A stretch of DNA of 64,000 nucleotides from positions 620,001-684,000 of the forward strand of contig NZ_CP027194.1 in NCBI RefSeq assembly GCF_002970935.1, written 5' to 3'. How positions within the stretch are numbered: the stretch's first letter is position 1; every line of letters begins with the position of its first letter. Made by a program: the position numbers and the translations under genes. Below, piece after piece: positions 62,237-64,000 of the stretch. This DNA is from Lactobacillus sp. CBA3606. GTDB lineage: Bacteria; Bacillota; Bacilli; Lactobacillales; Lactobacillaceae. The notes under the pieces were generated by a model. The model was not told the origin of the DNA. It made no database searches and saw only the letters and a list, made by a program, of their open reading frames with translations.

Positions 62237-63193
62237 TTGATTGCTGAATACAACATTATTATTAACGAACTAGCTGGCTCTGGTCATGGTAAAACCGTTT
62301 GGAAAACTGTTAAACCAATCTTGGAACAACGTCAAATCCGTTTCGAGTATCATGTGTCTGAATATGCTGGACACACCACCCTGCTAGCCACCCAATTTGC
62401 GAAAAATTTGCATCGGCAGCCAAATGTCACGCCCATTCTATTGGTGATTGGCGGCGATGGTTCGTTAAATGAAGCACTGAATGGCCTCATGCAGGTTCCA
62501 TTAGCAGAACCTATCCCAATTGCCTACCTCCCTGGTGGTTCCGGTAATGACTTTGCTCGCGGACTCGGGATGGCAACTGATCCAGAAATCGCACTTGCTC
62601 AAATTCTAAACAATTTACGTCCCCGACCTTTAAACATCGGTGTCTACCATGAAACGTTAAAAAATGACCACCGGTACTTTGTTAATAATGTCGGGTTAGG
62701 CTTTGATGCCCAAATCGTTGACGACACTAATCGCAGTAAACAAAAAGGCCGCTTAGGACGTTGGTCCTACTTGAGTAACGCCCTCAAAGCTTACTCCCAA
62801 CAGGTCGGTTATCCATTGACTGTTCATGTTGGCCGACAACGTGACACTTATCGGCATGCTTTTTTATGTACGGTCTCTAATCACCCGTACTTTGGTGGCG
62901 GCGTTAAGATTCTGCCCCACGCAAATATCCACGATGAACAACTAGAGTTAATTGTTGTAGAGGAACCACATTGGTGGATTATCCTATGGCTGTTTGCCCT
63001 CTTATTAATGGGTGGCCGGCATCTTAACTCACGCTTTGTCCATCATTACCGTAGCGCAAAATTACATCTACTAGTTAATTCCGTTGAAATCGGTCAAATG
63101 GATGGTCAAATTATCGGTAATCGAAATTACGATTTATATTTATCAACCCAAACCTATCCTTTTTGGATTGACACCAGCATTCATGATCATTAA
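62237..63193 (+). CDS. Diacylglycerol/lipid kinase family protein
   Basis: The 318-residue product belongs to the YegS/DagK/BmrU family: the phosphate-binding GGDGSLNEALNGL (about 74-86), PGGSGNDFARGLG (about 97-109) and FVNNVGLGFDAQIVD (about 150-164). It phosphorylates a lipid such as diacylglycerol; the exact substrate is not clear. The start is TTG 62237 (MIAEYNIIINELAGSG), 5 bases after GAGGTG. A single gene between two terminators. Confidence 0.9.
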   Translation: MIAEYNIIINELAGSGHGKTVWKTVKPILEQRQIRFEYHVSEYAGHTTLLATQFAKNLHRQPNVTPILLVIGGDGSLNEALNGLMQVPLAEPIPIAYLPGGSGNDFARGLGMATDPEIALAQILNNLRPRPLNIGVYHETLKNDHRYFVNNVGLGFDAQIVDDTNRSKQKGRLGRWSYLSNALKAYSQQVGYPLTVHVGRQRDTYRHAFLCTVSNHPYFGGGVKILPHANIHDEQLELIVVEEPHWWIILWLFALLLMGGRHLNSRFVHHYRSAKLHLLVNSVEIGQMDGQIIGNRNYDLYLSTQTYPFWIDTSIHDH

Positions 63194-63194
63194 T

Positions 63195-63244
63195 AAAAAA
63201 GTCGAACTTACGAAAGGAAATTTTTCGTAAGTTCGACTTTTTTG
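63195..63244. terminator. Strong bidirectional terminator after the lipid kinase gene
   Basis: The stem AAAAAAGTCGAACTTACGAAA / TTTCGTAAGTTCGACTTTTTT is perfect around the loop and serves both flanking genes. Confidence 0.93.
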
Positions 63245-63245
63245 A

Positions 63246-63449
63246 TTAATCTTCAGAAGCGTTAATTGCTTCCAGAAGCATATTAAGCTGTTCACATTTT
63301 TTTGAAAGATGACTAACCCGCTCATTCAAATGCGGGTAAATCGTGACCACTCGAGAACGATCACGTTGCCGATCAGCTAATCCTTTCAAATGATCCAATT
63401 CCGTATTAGCCTCTTGGTATTCTTCCAGAATTTCAAATCTGTTACTCAC
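63246..63449 (-). CDS. Small coiled-coil protein of unknown function (67 residues)
   Basis: The product is short and helical, with heptad-like charged and Leu positions in its C-terminal half (HLNERVSHLSKKCEQLNMLL) and a single Cys. There is no membrane segment or enzyme motif. The start is GTG 63449 (MSNRFEILEEYQEANTELD), 8 bases after AAGGGAG; a GTG three codons upstream is within the ribosome site. I do not recognise the family. The strong terminator behind it ends the transcript. Confidence 0.65.
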   Translation of the reverse strand: MSNRFEILEEYQEANTELDHLKGLADRQRDRSRVVTIYPHLNERVSHLSKKCEQLNMLLEAINASED

Positions 63450-63567
63450 CTTAAACACTCCCTTAAAACCATCATTCTTAATTTTTTAATTTAAAAACAG
63501 CAGATTTAATATACCACAACGCCGCTAAATAATAAATCAAAATTTTTGAAAAAATAACTAACGCAAA

Positions 63568-63608
63568 AACAGCCAAGCTAGCCCACTGATCGTAGGAAGC
63601 TGGCTGTT
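63568..63608 (-). terminator. Terminator of the NlpC/P60 gene
   Basis: AACAGCCAAGCT pairs with AGCTGGCTGTT (one bulged base) around a longer loop; a TTTTTGCG tail follows on the minus strand. Confidence 0.8.
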
Positions 63609-63625
63609 AGTTTTAACGTTAATTA

Positions 63626-64000
63626 TTAGTTCACCGTACCGGCAAAACTTGGGGCAAAATAAGTGCTGATTGTTTGAACTTGAACATTTTCACCTTCGGT
63701 TGGTGCGGCAACATATTGGTTGTTACCAATATAAATCGCGTCATGCCAAGTCGAACCCCGACTACCCCAGAATAAGATATCGCCTGGTTTAGCATCTGCA
63801 ACTGAATGCGTTGTCACATAACCTTCTTGTGAGACAGTGTTATGTGGCAAACTAATCCCAGCAGCATGCTGGAAGACGTAAGAAACTAAGCCAGAACAAT
63901 CCATCCCGGATAAGCTTGCGCCACCCCAAACATAAGGAATATTTGCATCAGCTAACTTCAAAGCAAGACTAGTCACTGAACCAGTCGTCAAATCAGACGT
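63626..64000 (-). CDS. NlpC/P60 cell-wall endopeptidase (C-terminal domain, cut by window edge)
   Basis: 125 codons are visible, open to the right edge, so the N-terminal part (usually signal peptide and a binding or low-complexity region) lies outside. The visible part is a complete NlpC/P60 catalytic domain: YVWGGASLSGMDCSGLVSYVF with the catalytic Cys, DAKPGDILFWG, and HDAIYIGNNQYVAAP with the catalytic His. Such enzymes cut gamma-D-Glu-diamino acid bonds in peptidoglycan, acting outside the cell in daughter-cell separation. An in-frame TTG at 63991 is not a real start, since the frame continues before it. Confidence 0.93.
   Translation of the reverse strand, partial: TSDLTTGSVTSLALKLADANIPYVWGGASLSGMDCSGLVSYVFQHAAGISLPHNTVSQEGYVTTHSVADAKPGDILFWGSRGSTWHDAIYIGNNQYVAAPTEGENVQVQTISTYFAPSFAGTVN

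Noticed and set aside
1-64000. CRISPR array, prophage, rRNA operon, transfer-messenger RNA or plasmid origin
   Set aside because: No regularly spaced repeats, phage structural genes, rRNA sequence or origin-type iterons were seen in the window.

Overview
The window reads as a chromosomal segment of a low-to-mid GC lactic acid bacterium, most probably a Lactiplantibacillus (L. plantarum group) or a close relative. I infer this from the protein families and gene order: pyruvate oxidase, a fruRKA operon, a fused glutamine-type GlnP, the pdhABCD-def-rpoY-rnjA stretch, and pyc-ftsW-typA. Almost all of it is conserved core genome, densely packed and mostly on the minus strand.

Layout. 1-2236: an ABC exporter-like pair (ATPase cut by the window edge, plus a large FtsX-like permease of the bacteriocin-associated type). 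2655-2741: tRNA-Ser(CGA). 2742-5880: a small AT-rich accessory segment directly after the tRNA, with a membrane-anchored Nudix protein and a decayed IS3/IS150-family element. 5883-9536: an EIIA-Glc-like protein without its histidines, pyruvate oxidase with an Rrf2 regulator, and a MarR/DUF2316 pair. 9699-16473: apt, recJ, a LapA-like protein, a short-chain dehydrogenase, rnz, a small unknown gene and obgE. 16708-20357: the fructose operon fruR-fruK-fruA. 20534-29579: a phosphoesterase lipoprotein, uvrC, an amino-acid ABC transporter, small proteins, a MazG-like protein, ysxC and clpX. 29807-38401: tig, tuf, a helical repeat protein, RNase J2, dapA, rpsO, rpsT and holA. 38361-44436: the late-competence cluster comEC-comEB-comEA, then sepM/ylbL, coaD, rsmD and ylbG. 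44585-53441: pyc, ftsW, typA, an inositol phosphatase, a UPF0223 protein and an LDH-like pseudoenzyme. 53645-58517: the pyruvate dehydrogenase operon. 58823-64000: def, a membrane-anchored unknown, rpoY, RNase J1, a lipid/diacylglycerol kinase, a small coiled protein and the end of an NlpC/P60 cell-wall hydrolase.

How the genes work together. Several genes converge on pyruvate: pyruvate oxidase (acetyl phosphate), the PDH complex (acetyl-CoA) and pyruvate carboxylase (oxaloacetate). A cre-like site sits just downstream of the pdh promoter, which fits carbon catabolite control. Both RNase J paralogues lie here. The J1 copy keeps its metal-binding residues and is coupled to the RNA polymerase epsilon subunit; the J2 copy has lost several. 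The com and holA genes handle DNA uptake and replication.

No convincing new multi-gene system is present. The most unusual items are the tRNA-proximal membrane-Nudix protein, two pseudoenzymes that keep a fold but lose catalytic residues (EIIA-like and LDH-like), and a holA gene whose best start codon is AUC.
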